A stretch of 64,000 bases of DNA, from the NCBI RefSeq assembly GCF_017939625.1, contig NZ_JAGKTC010000003.1:62001-126000 (forward strand), read 5' to 3'. Numbering within the stretch: position 1 is the stretch's first letter; every line of letters begins with the position of its first letter. Below, in pieces: positions 32,214 to 42,185 of the stretch. The stretch is from Pseudoxanthomonas helianthi. Its GTDB lineage: Bacteria; Pseudomonadota; Gammaproteobacteria; Xanthomonadales; Xanthomonadaceae. The notes beneath the pieces were generated by a model that saw only the letters and a program-made list of their open reading frames with translations, was not told the DNA's origin and did no database searches. The translations under genes were made by a program, and so were the position numbers.

Positions 32214-32588
32214 GGCGGTGGACTATACCGTCCAGTTCAAGAAATAACCACCCCGACAAGGCGGGGGATTTCCGGTTTCGTGGCGGCCGTCCCGGAGAAA
32301 CCGCCGACGGGCTTCGGCATCCGGGCGCCGCCGAACCCGACGATGGCATGAATGGCATCGCGTCCCGACACGGCGCGGCCGGTTCGCGTCGCGCGTGCGA
32401 TCCGCCGATGGCGAAGCTGTTCGTGGTCGAAATGGATCGTGCGCATTGCGAATCGACGGCGAGGCGAGTCGCATGCGGTTCGTGCAGGCGCGATCCGCCT
32501 GCGTTTCATGTCGCTTCGCAGCAATGTTGTCGTCGTACGGGTCGTTACAATGTGCGACTACTTTTTTCTTCATCGAGCCGCGTTGCAC
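32214..32588. other. tetR-gdhB intergenic region
   Basis: A 375-bp gap between the divergent regulator and glutamate dehydrogenase genes. A -10-like TACAAT at 32546-32551 lies 38 bases before the dehydrogenase start, without a clear -35. A minus-strand frame at 32237-32446 encodes a segment ending in GTAATKPEIPRLVGVVIS, reminiscent of phage Ash/Icd-like leader proteins; I do not annotate it as a gene. Confidence 0.5.
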
Positions 32589-35500
32589 ATGAGCCGCACC
32601 ACTCCCGCGAAAAAGCCTGCGAAGAATTCCACCGCGTCTTCCGCCAAGCGCGCGCCTGCCAAGGCGACGAAGGCGCCCGCCAAGGCGCGCGCCGCCGCAC
32701 CGAAACAGGAGGCCGCCGCGGGCTTCTCGCTGGAGCCGGTGTTCGCCGCGCTGCGCAAGCGCCTGCCGGCCGCACGCGCGGCGGAAGCGGTCGCCTTCGC
32801 CGAGGCGTTCTACAAGCGCATGGAAGCCGACGAATACGTGCACCACAGCGCCGACGGCTGGGCTGCGCTGGTCGCCGACATGCTGGACTTCGTCCGCAAC
32901 CGCAAGCCGGGCACCGCCAACGTGCGCGTGTTCAACGCCACGCAGAAGTCGCATGGCTGGGAATCGCAGCATTCGGTGCTGCAGATCGCCAACGACGACA
33001 TGCCGTTCCTGGTCGACTCGGTCAGCATGGCGCTGGCCGACCTCGGCGTGGGCGTGCACGTGCTCGGCCATCCGGTGATCCGGGTCGGTCGCGACAAGGC
33101 CGGCAAGCTGACCGCGGTCGGCGAGGGCAAGCCCGAATCGATGATGCTGCTGGAGATCGACCGCCAGCCGGCCGAGCAGATGCCGAAGATCGAATCGCGC
33201 ATCCGCGAAGTGCTGGAACAGGTGCGCGCCATCGTCCAGGACTGGAGCGTGATGCGCGAGAAGATGCTGGCCGTGTCCGACGACCTGGCCACGCGGCGCA
33301 TGCCGGTCGGCGACGCCGGCCGCCGCGAGGCGCAGGAATTCCTGCGCTGGGCCGCGAACGACCACTTCACCTTCTTCGGCTATCGCGAATACCGCATCGA
33401 CGGCGGCGTGCTGCACGCGATCGAAGGCAGCGGCCTGGGCCTGCTGCGCGGCGAGGAAAGCTCGCACGCGCGGCCGGTGAAGACCCTGGCCGCGCATTAC
33501 ATGCCGCAGTCCGGTTCGGTCGACACGCTGATCCTGACCAAGACCAATGCGCGTTCCAGCGTGCACCGTCCCGGCAACATGGACTACATCGGCGTGCTGG
33601 AATTCGACGCCCAGGGCCGCCCGGTCGCCGAGCAGCGCTTCATCGGCCTCTACACCTCCAGCGCCTACAACCGCCGGCCGTGGGAAATCCCGCTGGTGCG
33701 CGAGCGCCACGAACACGTGATGCGCCAGTCCGGCCTGTCGCCGAACAGCCATAGCGGCAAGGCCCTGCGCCACATCCTGGAAACGCTGCCGCGCGAGGAA
33801 CTGTTCCAGTCCAGCGAAGAGGAACTGACCCGCACCGCGATGGGCATCCTCGGCCTGCAGGAGCGCGTGCGCAGCCGCCTGTTCCTGCGTCGCGACCGCT
33901 ACGGCCGCTTCTACTCCGCGCTGGTCTACATCCCGCGCGACCGCTTCAACACCGACGTGCGCCTGCGCATCGAGGCGCTGCTGAAGCAGGCGTTGCGCGG
34001 CGAGTTCGTCGACACCAACGTGCAGCTCGGCGAATCGCCGCTGGCCCAGTTGCACCTGGTGGTGCGGCCGAAGGTCGGCGACCAGGTCGACGTCGACACC
34101 GCCGCGCTGGAACAGGAACTGGCCCACCTGCTGCGCAACTGGCAGGACGACCTGCGCGAAACCCTGATCGCGCGCCGCGGCGAAGGCGAGGGCCTGAAGC
34201 TGGCCGCGCGCTTCGGCCGCGCCTTGCCGGCCGGCTACATCGAGTCGGTGTCGGCCGAGGTCGCTGCCAGCGACGTCGAGAACCTCGCCGCGCTGGACGA
34301 CGGCGACGACCTGCGCCTGAGCCTGCACCGCGCGCGCGCGCCGCTGGCCGGCGAAGGCCCGCTGCGCCTGAACCTGTATCGCCGCAACAGCGACATCCCG
34401 CTGTCCGACGTGCTGCCGCTGATGGAAAACATGGGTCTGCGGGTGATCTCCGAACATCCGTACCGGCTGGAGATCGACGGCAGCCCGGCTTACATCCAGC
34501 AGTTCGAAGTCGAATCGACCGGTGCGCTCGACCTCGACGCGCGCCACCTCGCCTTCGAAGAGGCCTTCGCCTCGATCTGGCGCGGCGACGCCGAGAACGA
34601 CGGCTTCAACCGCCTGGTGCTGCGCGCCAGCCTCGGCTGGCGCCAGGTCGCGGTGCTGCGCGCGTACTGCAAGTACCTGATGCAGGCCGGCGTGCCGTTC
34701 TCGCAGAGCTACGTCGAATCGACGATGGCCCGCTATCCGTTGCTGGCGCGCTTGCTGGTGGAGCTGTTCGAAGCGCGCTTCGACCCGGCCACCGGCCGCG
34801 AGAGCAAGGCCGAGATCAAGCAGGGCCAGGAACGCTTCGCGCAGCAGCTGCGCGGCCTGGCCGGCGGCGACGAAGCCACCCTGGCCGTGCTGCAGGGCGT
34901 GATCGATGCTCGCAGCGACAGCCGCGAGCGTCAGGCCGAGGCCATCCACAAGGCGTTGCGCAAGTTGCTCGACGGCGTGTCCAGCCTCGACGACGACCGC
35001 ATCCTGCGCAGCTACATGGGCGTGATCGACGCGACCCTGCGCACCAACTACTACATCAAGTACCGCGACGGTCTGCGCGCCGACGGCGGCCCCGCCGATT
35101 ACCTCAGCTTCAAGTTCGACTCGGCCAAGGTGCCCGACCTGCCGAAGCCGCGTCCGTACCGCGAGATCTGGGTCTGCGGCCCGCGCGTCGAAGGCGTGCA
35201 CCTGCGTTTCGGCCCGGTCGCGCGCGGCGGCCTGCGCTGGTCCGACCGCCGCGAGGATTTCCGCACCGAGGTGCTGGGCCTGGTCAAGGCGCAGATGGTG
35301 AAGAACACGGTGATCGTGCCGGTGGGCAGCAAGGGCGGCTTCTTCTGCAAGCAGCTTCCGGATGCCTCGGTCAACCGCGAAGCCTGGTTCAACGAAGGCG
35401 TGGCCTGCTACAAGCGCTTCATCAACGGCCTGCTCGACCTGACCGACAACATCGTCGGCGGCAAGATCGTCCCGCCGAACGACGTGGTGCGCCACGACAA

Positions 35501-37619
35501 CGACGACCCGTACCTGGTCGTCGCCGCCGACAAGGGTACCGCGACCTTCTCCGACATCGCCAACGGCATCGCCCGCGCGCACGGCTTCTGGCTCGACGAC
35601 GCGTTCGCTTCGGGCGGCTCGGTCGGCTACGACCACAAGGGCATGGGCATCACCGCGCGCGGCGCCTGGGAATCGGTCAAGGGCCACTTCCGCGCGATGG
35701 GCCGCGACTCGCAGACCCAGGACTTCACCTGCGTGGGCATCGGCGACATGTCCGGCGACGTGTTCGGCAACGGCATGCTGCTGAGCGAACACATCCGCCT
35801 GGTCGCCGCGTTCGACCACCGTCACATCTTCCTCGATCCGAACCCGGACGCGGCGAAGTCGTTCAAGGAACGCCAGCGCATGTTCAAGCTGCCGCGCTCC
35901 AGCTGGGACGACTACGACCGCAAGCTGATCAGCAAGGGCGGCGGCGTGTTCCCGCGTTCGCTGAAATCGATCGACCTGGCGCCCGAGGCGCGCGCGGCGC
36001 TGGGCCTGGCCGACAACGTGAAGTCGCTGTCGCCCAACGAGCTGATGAGCGCGATCCTGAAGGCGCCGGTCGACCTGCTGTGGAACGGCGGCATCGGCAC
36101 CTACGTCAAGTCCAGCAACGAGATCAACGCCGACGTCGGCGACCGCGCCAACAACGCGATCCGCGTCGACGGCCGCGACCTGCGCTGCAAGGTGGTGGGC
36201 GAGGGCGGCAACCTGGGCCTGACCCAGTTGGGCCGCGTCGAGGCCGCGCTGCACGGCGTGCTGCTGAACACCGACTTCATCGACAACTCGGCCGGCGTCG
36301 ATACCTCCGACCACGAGGTCAACATCAAGATCCTGCTGGGCGGCGTGGTCCAGGCGAAGAAGCTGACCCTCGACGCGCGCAACAAGCTGCTGGCCGAGAT
36401 GACCGACGAAGTCGCCGAGCTGGTGCTGCGCGACAACTACCGGCAGAACCAGGCGCTCAGCCTGATGGAACGGATGAGCGTGTCGCGCCTGGGTTCCAAG
36501 CAGCACTTCATCCAGACCCTGGAAGCGCAGGGCCTGCTCGACCGGCAGATCGAATACCTGCCGTCCGACGCCGAACTGGCCGAACGCAAGGCCCGCGGCA
36601 TGGGCCTGACCCGGCCCGAGCTGTCGGTGCTGCTGTCGTACTCCAAGCTGGTCGCGTTCCAGCAGTTGCTGGATTCGGACATCCCCGAAGACCCGTACCT
36701 GTCGAAGGAGCTGCAGCGCTACTTTCCCGAGCCGCTGCAGAAGAAGTACGCGGCCGAGATGGAGAAGCACCGGCTGAAGCGCGAAATCATCGCCACCGCG
36801 GTGACCAACACCACGATCAACCGCATGGGCGCCAGCTTCCTGCTGCGCATGCAGGAGGACACCGGCCGCAGCACGGCGGAAGTGGCGAAGGCCTTCACCA
36901 TCACCCGCGAGACGCTGGACGCGCGCGCGCTATGGGCCCAGATCGACGCGCTCGACGGCAAGGTCGAGGAAAGCGTGCAGATCGACGCCCTGCAGGTGAT
37001 CTGGAACCTGCAGCGCTCGTTCACCCGCTGGCTGTTGAACCGCGCCGGCGCGATCCCCGACATCACCGCGGCGGTCAACCGCTACCACGACGGCTTCAAC
37101 GACATCCGCGCCGCGGGCGGCGTGCTGCCGCCGGCGCTGCGTCCGCCCTACGAAGCCAGCCTGAAGGACTGGAAGGCCAAGGGCGTGCCCAACGCGCTGG
37201 CCGAGCAGTTGGCGGCGTTGCCGTACCTGGAGCCTTGCGCCGACATCATCGAAGTGGCACTGGCGCGCAAGCTGAAGCCGGTCGAGGTGTCGAAGGTGCA
37301 CTACCGCCTCGGCGAAGCCCTGCACCTGCCGTGGCTGCAGGCGCAGATCGACGCGCTGAAGGTCGATGGACGCTGGCATGCGGTCGCACGCGGCGTGCTG
37401 CGCGACGAACTGGCCACGCACCAGCGGGCGCTGACCTCGCAGGTGCTGGCGATGCCGGGCGCCACGCCGGACGCCAAGGTCAAGAGCTGGCTGGAACGCG
37501 ACGACGCCAGCCTGCGCTTCACCATGAACATGCTCAACGAACTGGCCGCGCAGAAGACGCTGGACTACCCCACCGCGTCGGTGGCGGTGCAGCGCCTGTC
37601 CCAGCTGGCGAAGGCTTGA
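32589..37619 (+). CDS. gdhB: NAD-specific glutamate dehydrogenase, large type
   Basis: A 1,676-residue enzyme of the 180-kDa class (L-GDH180), oxidising glutamate to 2-oxoglutarate and ammonia. It has N-terminal regulatory ACT-like regions (about 50-700), the catalytic core from about 850 with GLRWSDRREDFRTEVLGLVK and VPVGSKGGFFCKQ, the NAD-binding segment SVGYDHKGMGIT and GIGDMSGDVFGNGMLLS, and a C-terminal helical domain. The first 45 residues are Lys/Ala/Pro-rich (AKKPAKNSTASSAKRAPAK) like a histone-H1 tail. ATG 32589 is chosen because upstream in-frame extension is unlike the family. A strong terminator follows. Confidence 0.94.
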   Translation: MSRTTPAKKPAKNSTASSAKRAPAKATKAPAKARAAAPKQEAAAGFSLEPVFAALRKRLPAARAAEAVAFAEAFYKRMEADEYVHHSADGWAALVADMLDFVRNRKPGTANVRVFNATQKSHGWESQHSVLQIANDDMPFLVDSVSMALADLGVGVHVLGHPVIRVGRDKAGKLTAVGEGKPESMMLLEIDRQPAEQMPKIESRIREVLEQVRAIVQDWSVMREKMLAVSDDLATRRMPVGDAGRREAQEFLRWAANDHFTFFGYREYRIDGGVLHAIEGSGLGLLRGEESSHARPVKTLAAHYMPQSGSVDTLILTKTNARSSVHRPGNMDYIGVLEFDAQGRPVAEQRFIGLYTSSAYNRRPWEIPLVRERHEHVMRQSGLSPNSHSGKALRHILETLPREELFQSSEEELTRTAMGILGLQERVRSRLFLRRDRYGRFYSALVYIPRDRFNTDVRLRIEALLKQALRGEFVDTNVQLGESPLAQLHLVVRPKVGDQVDVDTAALEQELAHLLRNWQDDLRETLIARRGEGEGLKLAARFGRALPAGYIESVSAEVAASDVENLAALDDGDDLRLSLHRARAPLAGEGPLRLNLYRRNSDIPLSDVLPLMENMGLRVISEHPYRLEIDGSPAYIQQFEVESTGALDLDARHLAFEEAFASIWRGDAENDGFNRLVLRASLGWRQVAVLRAYCKYLMQAGVPFSQSYVESTMARYPLLARLLVELFEARFDPATGRESKAEIKQGQERFAQQLRGLAGGDEATLAVLQGVIDARSDSRERQAEAIHKALRKLLDGVSSLDDDRILRSYMGVIDATLRTNYYIKYRDGLRADGGPADYLSFKFDSAKVPDLPKPRPYREIWVCGPRVEGVHLRFGPVARGGLRWSDRREDFRTEVLGLVKAQMVKNTVIVPVGSKGGFFCKQLPDASVNREAWFNEGVACYKRFINGLLDLTDNIVGGKIVPPNDVVRHDNDDPYLVVAADKGTATFSDIANGIARAHGFWLDDAFASGGSVGYDHKGMGITARGAWESVKGHFRAMGRDSQTQDFTCVGIGDMSGDVFGNGMLLSEHIRLVAAFDHRHIFLDPNPDAAKSFKERQRMFKLPRSSWDDYDRKLISKGGGVFPRSLKSIDLAPEARAALGLADNVKSLSPNELMSAILKAPVDLLWNGGIGTYVKSSNEINADVGDRANNAIRVDGRDLRCKVVGEGGNLGLTQLGRVEAALHGVLLNTDFIDNSAGVDTSDHEVNIKILLGGVVQAKKLTLDARNKLLAEMTDEVAELVLRDNYRQNQALSLMERMSVSRLGSKQHFIQTLEAQGLLDRQIEYLPSDAELAERKARGMGLTRPELSVLLSYSKLVAFQQLLDSDIPEDPYLSKELQRYFPEPLQKKYAAEMEKHRLKREIIATAVTNTTINRMGASFLLRMQEDTGRSTAEVAKAFTITRETLDARALWAQIDALDGKVEESVQIDALQVIWNLQRSFTRWLLNRAGAIPDITAAVNRYHDGFNDIRAAGGVLPPALRPPYEASLKDWKAKGVPNALAEQLAALPYLEPCADIIEVALARKLKPVEVSKVHYRLGEALHLPWLQAQIDALKVDGRWHAVARGVLRDELATHQRALTSQVLAMPGATPDAKVKSWLERDDASLRFTMNMLNELAAQKTLDYPTASVAVQRLSQLAKA

Positions 37620-37667
37620 ACATGATCGCGGGCGGTTGTCCGCTTGCCATCCCACTTGGCTAGAATC

Positions 37668-37697
37668 GGGGCGATCTTCGGATCGCCCCTTCTTTTT
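37668..37697 (+). terminator. Intrinsic terminator after gdhB
   Basis: Stem GGGGCGATC-ttcg-GATCGCCCC followed by TTCTTTTT: stable tetraloop and a T-run, 48 bases after the stop. Confidence 0.92.
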
Positions 37698-37709
37698 CGG
37701 GAATAGCCC

Positions 37710-38318
37710 ATGCGCCGCATCGGATGGTTGGTCGTACTGCTGCTGGTCGCCGGCACGGGTTTCGCGCAGGCGCGCAAGCAGGTCGGGCAAGTGAAGGGCC
37801 AGGCCGTGTACGCCGACCAGATCGTCGGCAAGACCGCGCAGGAGCAGGCGGAGGCGGCGCGCAACCTGTTCATGAGGCCCATCGTGCAGGGTTGGGCCAG
37901 GCAGCATGCGGCGCAATTCAAGTTGAGCGCGGAGGAGGCCACGCGCCTGGCGGACGATATCCGCGCGTACGCCGCCTGCAGCGGCAACGACTACACGCTG
38001 CCCGAGAACCCGGCCATGCGCGACAAGGTCCTGCAGGGCCTGGGCGGCAATATCAAGTTGCAGAAGGCCTTGTACGACGCGTTCGGCGGTGGACGCGTGC
38101 TGTTCCAGCAGGGCGGCGTCGAGGCGTTCGACGCAACGCGCAAGCTGCTGGAACAGAAGGAGGCGGCCGGCGAGTTCGCCATCACCGACCCGCAGGTCAG
38201 GCAACTGGCCTATGCCTACTGGACCCGCGACCACGGCCCCATGATGCTGTCCGAACCGGGGCAGGTCGCCAGGGCACTGGATCTCCGCTCCGTCGTCGCC
38301 CGCTGCCCGAGCAAGTAA
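37710..38318 (+). CDS. Hypothetical exported protein
   Basis: A 202-residue protein with a signal peptide ([18 protein letters not shown]). After it comes [17 protein letters not shown], then a mainly helical body ([38 protein letters not shown]) and a terminal [13 protein letters not shown] segment. The opening and helical make-up are reminiscent of parvulin/SurA-type chaperone N-domains, but no rotamase domain is present. Two cysteines (DIRAYAAC and VARCPSK) could form a disulfide. Function unknown. It begins just after the gdhB terminator. Confidence 0.75.
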   Translation: MRRIGWLVVLLLVAGTGFAQARKQVGQVKGQAVYADQIVGKTAQEQAEAARNLFMRPIVQGWARQHAAQFKLSAEEATRLADDIRAYAACSGNDYTLPENPAMRDKVLQGLGGNIKLQKALYDAFGGGRVLFQQGGVEAFDATRKLLEQKEAAGEFAITDPQVRQLAYAYWTRDHGPMMLSEPGQVARALDLRSVVARCPSK

Positions 38319-38344
38319 GCTGTGCCGATTTGCCGGAGCCACGG

Positions 38345-39115
38345 ATGAGCCAGACGCCCCGCATCGCCTTCCTCGCCAGTCCCACGCCCGAGGCCCAGGA
38401 GGCGCTGGCGGACCTGGTCCGCGAGCATGGCGCGCACGAGCCCGACCAGGCCGATGTGCTGTGCGCGCTGGGCGGCGACGGCTTCATGCTGCAGACCCTG
38501 CACCGGCACGGCGGACTGGGCAAGCCGGTGTACGGGATGAAGCTGGGCACGGTCGGTTTCCTGATGAACCAGTTCCGCCCGGAAGGCCTGCTGGAGCGCA
38601 TTGCCGCGGCCGAACCGGCCAAGCTGCGCCCGCTGGAAATGCTTGCCCAGGCCGAATCCGGCGCCAGTACCGCTTCGTTGGCCTACAACGAGGTTTCGCT
38701 GCTGCGCCAGACCCGCCAGGCCGCGCACATCCGCATCGACCTCAATGGGCAGACCCGCGTCGACGAGCTGATCTGCGACGGGGTGATGGTGGCCACGCCG
38801 GCCGGCAGCACCGCCTACAACTTCTCCGCGCACGGACCGATCCTGCCGCTGGGCTCGAACACCATCGCCCTGACCCCGATCGCGCCGTTCCGGCCGCGGC
38901 GCTGGCGCGGCGCCATCCTCAAGGCCGACACCGAGGTACGCTTCCGTGTGCTGGACCCGTACAAGCGTCCGGTCAGCGTCACCGCCGATTCGCACGAAAT
39001 CCGCGACGTGGTGGAAGTGACCATCCGCGAATCGCGCGACCGCATGGTCACCTTGCTGTTCGATCCCGAGCACAACCTCGAAGAACGCATCCTCAGCGAG
39101 CAGTTCGTGGTTTGA
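38345..39115 (+). CDS. nadK: NAD kinase
   Basis: Phosphorylates NAD to NADP. The 256-residue protein carries the family motif GGDG at 43-46 in [12 protein letters not shown], the NE-containing [12 protein letters not shown], and the dinucleotide-binding [19 protein letters not shown] block. It is shorter at the N-terminus than the E. coli enzyme (292), matching xanthomonad NadK. ATG 38345 follows CCGGAG-like sequence. It begins 26 bases after the hypothetical exported protein gene. Confidence 0.95.
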   Translation: MSQTPRIAFLASPTPEAQEALADLVREHGAHEPDQADVLCALGGDGFMLQTLHRHGGLGKPVYGMKLGTVGFLMNQFRPEGLLERIAAAEPAKLRPLEMLAQAESGASTASLAYNEVSLLRQTRQAAHIRIDLNGQTRVDELICDGVMVATPAGSTAYNFSAHGPILPLGSNTIALTPIAPFRPRRWRGAILKADTEVRFRVLDPYKRPVSVTADSHEIRDVVEVTIRESRDRMVTLLFDPEHNLEERILSEQFVV

Positions 39116-39222
39116 GACGCAGTTCCGTTTCCGCGCCGTTTTCGTGATGCCATACTCATTGCCGGGGGAGCGGCGCTAACATCCTGCGTCGCGGTGGGGT
39201 CCGGATTTCGGGGTAAGGGGTT

Positions 39223-39738
39223 ATGAAAGCGTCGCAATGGCTTGGCCGTTCGGTGGCCGTGCTGGTTTTGGCCTGCAGCGCGGCTGCGCATGCGCAGAGC
39301 TGTGGACTGAACAGCCACCACGTACCGTTCCAGGTGGATGCCGGGACCACGCCGACCGATGTCGACGAGGAAACCGTGCGCGCCCCGGAACTGAAGGCCT
39401 TGCGGTTGGACCGGGGCATCGGCGGCGCGCCGGGTACGTGCGACGGTTCGGGCATCCTGACCCTGCGCCTGGACTGGCCTCGCGGCGACTATGCCATCGA
39501 CCAGGTCGGTTTCGAATTCCGCGTGGTCGCGTCGCAATCGCCGTACGCGGTGTTCCCGGCCGAACCCGTCGCGGTCACCACCGGCGACCGTCGCAGCGAA
39601 CTGCTGTTCTTCTGGCCCGACGATCCGCCGGGGCGGCAGCAGCCGTTGCGCATGGAAGTCGAGGTGCGGGCGGTGACCCGCAACAACCTGCGCGGTCCGC
39701 CGGCGAGGTTGACCATCGATTCGCTGGACCTGGACTGA
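39223..39738 (+). CDS. Hypothetical periplasmic protein
   Basis: A 171-residue exported protein: signal peptide ending AAAHAQ (residue 25), followed by SCGLNSHHVPFQVDAGTTPT. The rest is beta-rich (ILTLRLDWPRGDYAIDQVGF; PLRMEVEVRAVTRNN) and looks like a single immunoglobulin-like or jelly-roll domain. C27 and C73 might pair. No family recognised. A GGGGTAAGGGG lies before the ATG. Confidence 0.7.
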   Translation: MKASQWLGRSVAVLVLACSAAAHAQSCGLNSHHVPFQVDAGTTPTDVDEETVRAPELKALRLDRGIGGAPGTCDGSGILTLRLDWPRGDYAIDQVGFEFRVVASQSPYAVFPAEPVAVTTGDRRSELLFFWPDDPPGRQQPLRMEVEVRAVTRNNLRGPPARLTIDSLDLD

Positions 39739-39787
39739 TCCGCGCGGCGTTCTCGCCGGCGGAGACGCCAGCGCGGATAATGCCCGC

Positions 39788-40708
39788 ATGGCCGACAACA
39801 CCCCCCGACTGCTGACCGTCGCCGTCACTTCGCGCGCGCTGTTCGATCTGGAAGAAAGCCATGCGCTGTTCGAACGCGAAGGCGTCGACGCCTTCAGCGA
39901 TTACCAGCGCGATCGCGAGGACGACGTGCTGTCGCCCGGGGTCGCCTTCCCGGTGGTGCGCAAGCTGCTGGCATTGAACGCCGGAGCGCCGGCCGATGCG
40001 CCCCGGGTCGAGGTGATCCTGCTGTCGCGCAATTCCGCCGATACCGGCCTGCGCATCTTCAATTCGATCCAGCACCACGGCCTGGGCATCGTGCGCGCGG
40101 TGTTCACTTCGGGCGAGCCGACCTGGCCCTACGTGAAGCCGTTCGCCGCCAACCTGTTCCTGTCCGCCAACCCCGAATCGGTGCGGCGTGCGCTGGCGCA
40201 GGGCATCGCCGCGGCGACCATCCTGCCCGAGGCGAAGACCCCGCAGCAGCGCCACGACCAGTTGCGCATCGCCTTCGACGGCGACGCGGTGATCTTCGGC
40301 GACGAAAGCGAGCGGGTCTCGCGCGAGCAGGGCGTCGAGGCCTTCGCCCGCAACGAGCGCGAACGCGCGCGCGAGCCGTTGTCCGGCGGGCCGTTCAAGG
40401 GCTTCCTTTCGGCGCTGCACGAACTGCAGGCCGCGTTTCCCAGCGGCGAGGATGCGCCGATCCGCACCGCATTGGTCACCGCGCGCTCCGCGCCTGCGCA
40501 CGAGCGGGTGATCCGTACCCTGCGCGAATGGGGCGTGCGCCTGGACGAGGCGCTGTTCCTCGGTGGCCGGCACAAGGGGCCCTTCCTCGAGGCGTTCGGC
40601 GCCGACCTGTTCTTCGACGATTCCCAGCACAACATCGACAGCGCGCGCCAGCATGTCACCGCCGGGCATGTACCGCACGGCGTCGCCAACGAATCATCCG
40701 CCTCGTAG
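39788..40708 (+). CDS. Cytosolic 5'-nucleotidase
   Basis: A 306-residue protein of the NT5C1-like 5'-nucleotidase family (PF06189), hydrolysing (deoxy)nucleoside monophosphates. Typical segments: TVAVTSRALFDLEESHALFE at the N-terminus, EVILLSRNSADTGLRIFNSI, the FTSGEPTWPYVKPFAANLFL segment, and a C-terminal LFFDDSQHNIDSA with the metal-binding aspartates of the HAD fold. The stop codon is 1 base from a strong hairpin at 40709-40726. No clear operon partner. Confidence 0.9.
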   Translation: MADNTPRLLTVAVTSRALFDLEESHALFEREGVDAFSDYQRDREDDVLSPGVAFPVVRKLLALNAGAPADAPRVEVILLSRNSADTGLRIFNSIQHHGLGIVRAVFTSGEPTWPYVKPFAANLFLSANPESVRRALAQGIAAATILPEAKTPQQRHDQLRIAFDGDAVIFGDESERVSREQGVEAFARNERERAREPLSGGPFKGFLSALHELQAAFPSGEDAPIRTALVTARSAPAHERVIRTLREWGVRLDEALFLGGRHKGPFLEAFGADLFFDDSQHNIDSARQHVTAGHVPHGVANESSAS

Positions 40709-40726
40709 GGCGGGCCCTGGCCCGCC
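40709..40726. terminator. GGCGGGCC hairpin after the 5'-nucleotidase gene
   Basis: Stem GGCGGGCC-ct-GGCCCGCC directly after the TAG. A related GGCGGGCC sequence on the other side (40751-40758) suggests a repeat rather than a plain terminator; there is no T-run. Confidence 0.4.
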
Positions 40727-40829
40727 ATCGATCAACCCATCTATTTGGATGGCGGGCCAACGCCCACCACTGAATCCCTCCGTTCCGATGACGGCACGGG
40801 ACTACTCTCGTATCGAGTACGGACAGGCT

Positions 40830-41366
40830 CTACCGCGGCAAGCGGATGTCGGTCAGCTTCCAGCGCAGGCCCTGGCGGGTGAACACGAACACGATCGGCT
40901 TGCCGTCCTCGTCGGTGGTGGTGGCGGTGAAGCGCGAAAGGGATTCGTAGCGGGTTTGCGCCTGCTTCAACGGGTCGGCCGGTATCGGCTTGCCGTAGCT
41001 GTCGCCATCGACGGTTTCGCGCAACATCTGTTTCCACAACGAGCGGCCCTGCAGCACGCCGGCGATGCCCAACGGCGTGACCACCGTGTCGACGCCGCGG
41101 CCGGCGACGTTGTTGGCGATGGACAGGGCGAATGAGCCGATCACGTTGCCTTGCACGTCCGGGCCCGCCTTGCGCGCCAACCAGTCCTCGACCTGCGCGC
41201 GCAGGTTGACCCGCAGCGCGGGGAAATCGACATGCCGCTCCAGCTTGCCCATGTCCTGCTCGGCCAGCGCCTGGCGGATGCCATTGATCGCCAGGTACGG
41301 CCCCGCGGCGACGTAGCCGAGCAGGGCCAGCAATACGACGAGAACGAGTGCGATCCATTTTTTCAT
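40830..41366 (-). CDS. DUF2939 membrane-anchored protein
   Basis: A 178-residue protein with a single N-terminal membrane helix (WIALVLVVLLALLGYVAAGP) and a soluble domain with the DUF2939 pattern AINGIRQALAEQDMGKLERH, VDFPALRVNLRAQ, and a C-terminal RQGLRWKLTDIRLP. Family function is unknown. It is likely anchored in the inner membrane facing the periplasm. Convergent to the 5'-nucleotidase gene. Confidence 0.85.
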   Translation of the reverse strand: MKKWIALVLVVLLALLGYVAAGPYLAINGIRQALAEQDMGKLERHVDFPALRVNLRAQVEDWLARKAGPDVQGNVIGSFALSIANNVAGRGVDTVVTPLGIAGVLQGRSLWKQMLRETVDGDSYGKPIPADPLKQAQTRYESLSRFTATTTDEDGKPIVFVFTRQGLRWKLTDIRLPR

Positions 41367-41391
41367 GTCGATTCTCCGGGCGCCTTCATGT

Positions 41392-41478
41392 TGTCATCCC
41401 GAGCGTAGCGAGGGATCTGTTTTGCCCTTCCTTCGAGTGACCGGCAAAAGCCGATCCCTCGCCATGCCCGGAACGACA
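41392..41478. repeat. Imperfect inverted repeat, TCATCCCGAGCG family
   Basis: Arms 41392-41418 and 41453-41478 pair at roughly three quarters of positions (common ends TGTC and GAGGGATC). It occupies the 119-bp gap between the DUF2939 and DUF2461 genes. Confidence 0.5.
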
Positions 41479-41485
41479 GGGAACG

Positions 41486-42172
41486 TCAGAACTCCAGGTC
41501 CAATGCCGCACACAGGTAATCGACGAACGGCCCCAGCGCGGCCAGGTCGGCGGCAACGACCTGGCGCAGTTTCGGCCCGGTGATGGTCGCGTCGTCCAGG
41601 TCGCGCCAGAACACGAAGTTCTTGTGCTTGAGGTCCTCGATGAACTCGAAATCCGCCGGGAAGCCGCGTGGCGGCCGGGTCAGCATTTCGCTTTCCTCGA
41701 AGTCGAAGCGCTTGCGGAACTTCGCATCGTGCGCGGTGGCCTTCCACGTGCCGGGATTGTCGAAGACGAACTGGCGCACGCGCCGCTGCGTATCCGGCTC
41801 CGGATGCCACAGGCCGGCGCCGACGAAGCATTCGCCCGGCTGCAGGTGCAGGTAGAACGACGGCGCCGGCACCTGCTTGCTGCGTTCGTGGAACAGGCGT
41901 GCGCCCTGCCAGGGCTTGTAGGGCGCCTTGTCGCCGGAAAAACGCGTGTCGCGATAGATGCGGAACAGCGATCCGCCCACCGGCTTGGGCTCGGCGCGGA
42001 AATGCGTGCTGACCTTGGCCAGGTCGGGCTGCAGGTCGGTCAGCAGGCGCTGGAACGGCTGGCGCACGTGTTCCTCGTATTGCGCCTTGTGTGCGGCGAA
42101 CCAGGTCTTGTCGTTGTGCCGGGCCAGGCCGCGCAGGAACTTGAAGCTGGCATCCGTGAAATAGGTGGTCAT
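41486..42172 (-). CDS. DUF2461 family protein
   Basis: A 228-residue cytosolic protein of the DUF2461/TIGR02453 family, recognised by FKFLRGLARHNDKTWF at the N-terminus, FRIYRDTRFSGDKAPYK in the middle, FYLHLQPGECFVGAGLWHP, and KRFDFEESEMLTRPPRGFP. Biochemical function is unknown. It follows a REP-like pair on its upstream side and is probably transcribed alone. Confidence 0.9.
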   Translation of the reverse strand: MTTYFTDASFKFLRGLARHNDKTWFAAHKAQYEEHVRQPFQRLLTDLQPDLAKVSTHFRAEPKPVGGSLFRIYRDTRFSGDKAPYKPWQGARLFHERSKQVPAPSFYLHLQPGECFVGAGLWHPEPDTQRRVRQFVFDNPGTWKATAHDAKFRKRFDFEESEMLTRPPRGFPADFEFIEDLKHKNFVFWRDLDDATITGPKLRQVVAADLAALGPFVDYLCAALDLEF

Positions 42173-42185
42173 GCCATCATCCTAA

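Noticed and set aside
32223-36770. A 1,515-codon open frame on the strand opposite gdhB
   Set aside because: It lies antisense to a well-conserved enzyme and its translation is a low-complexity mix of D, V, Q, H and R without motifs; it arises from GC-rich third positions.
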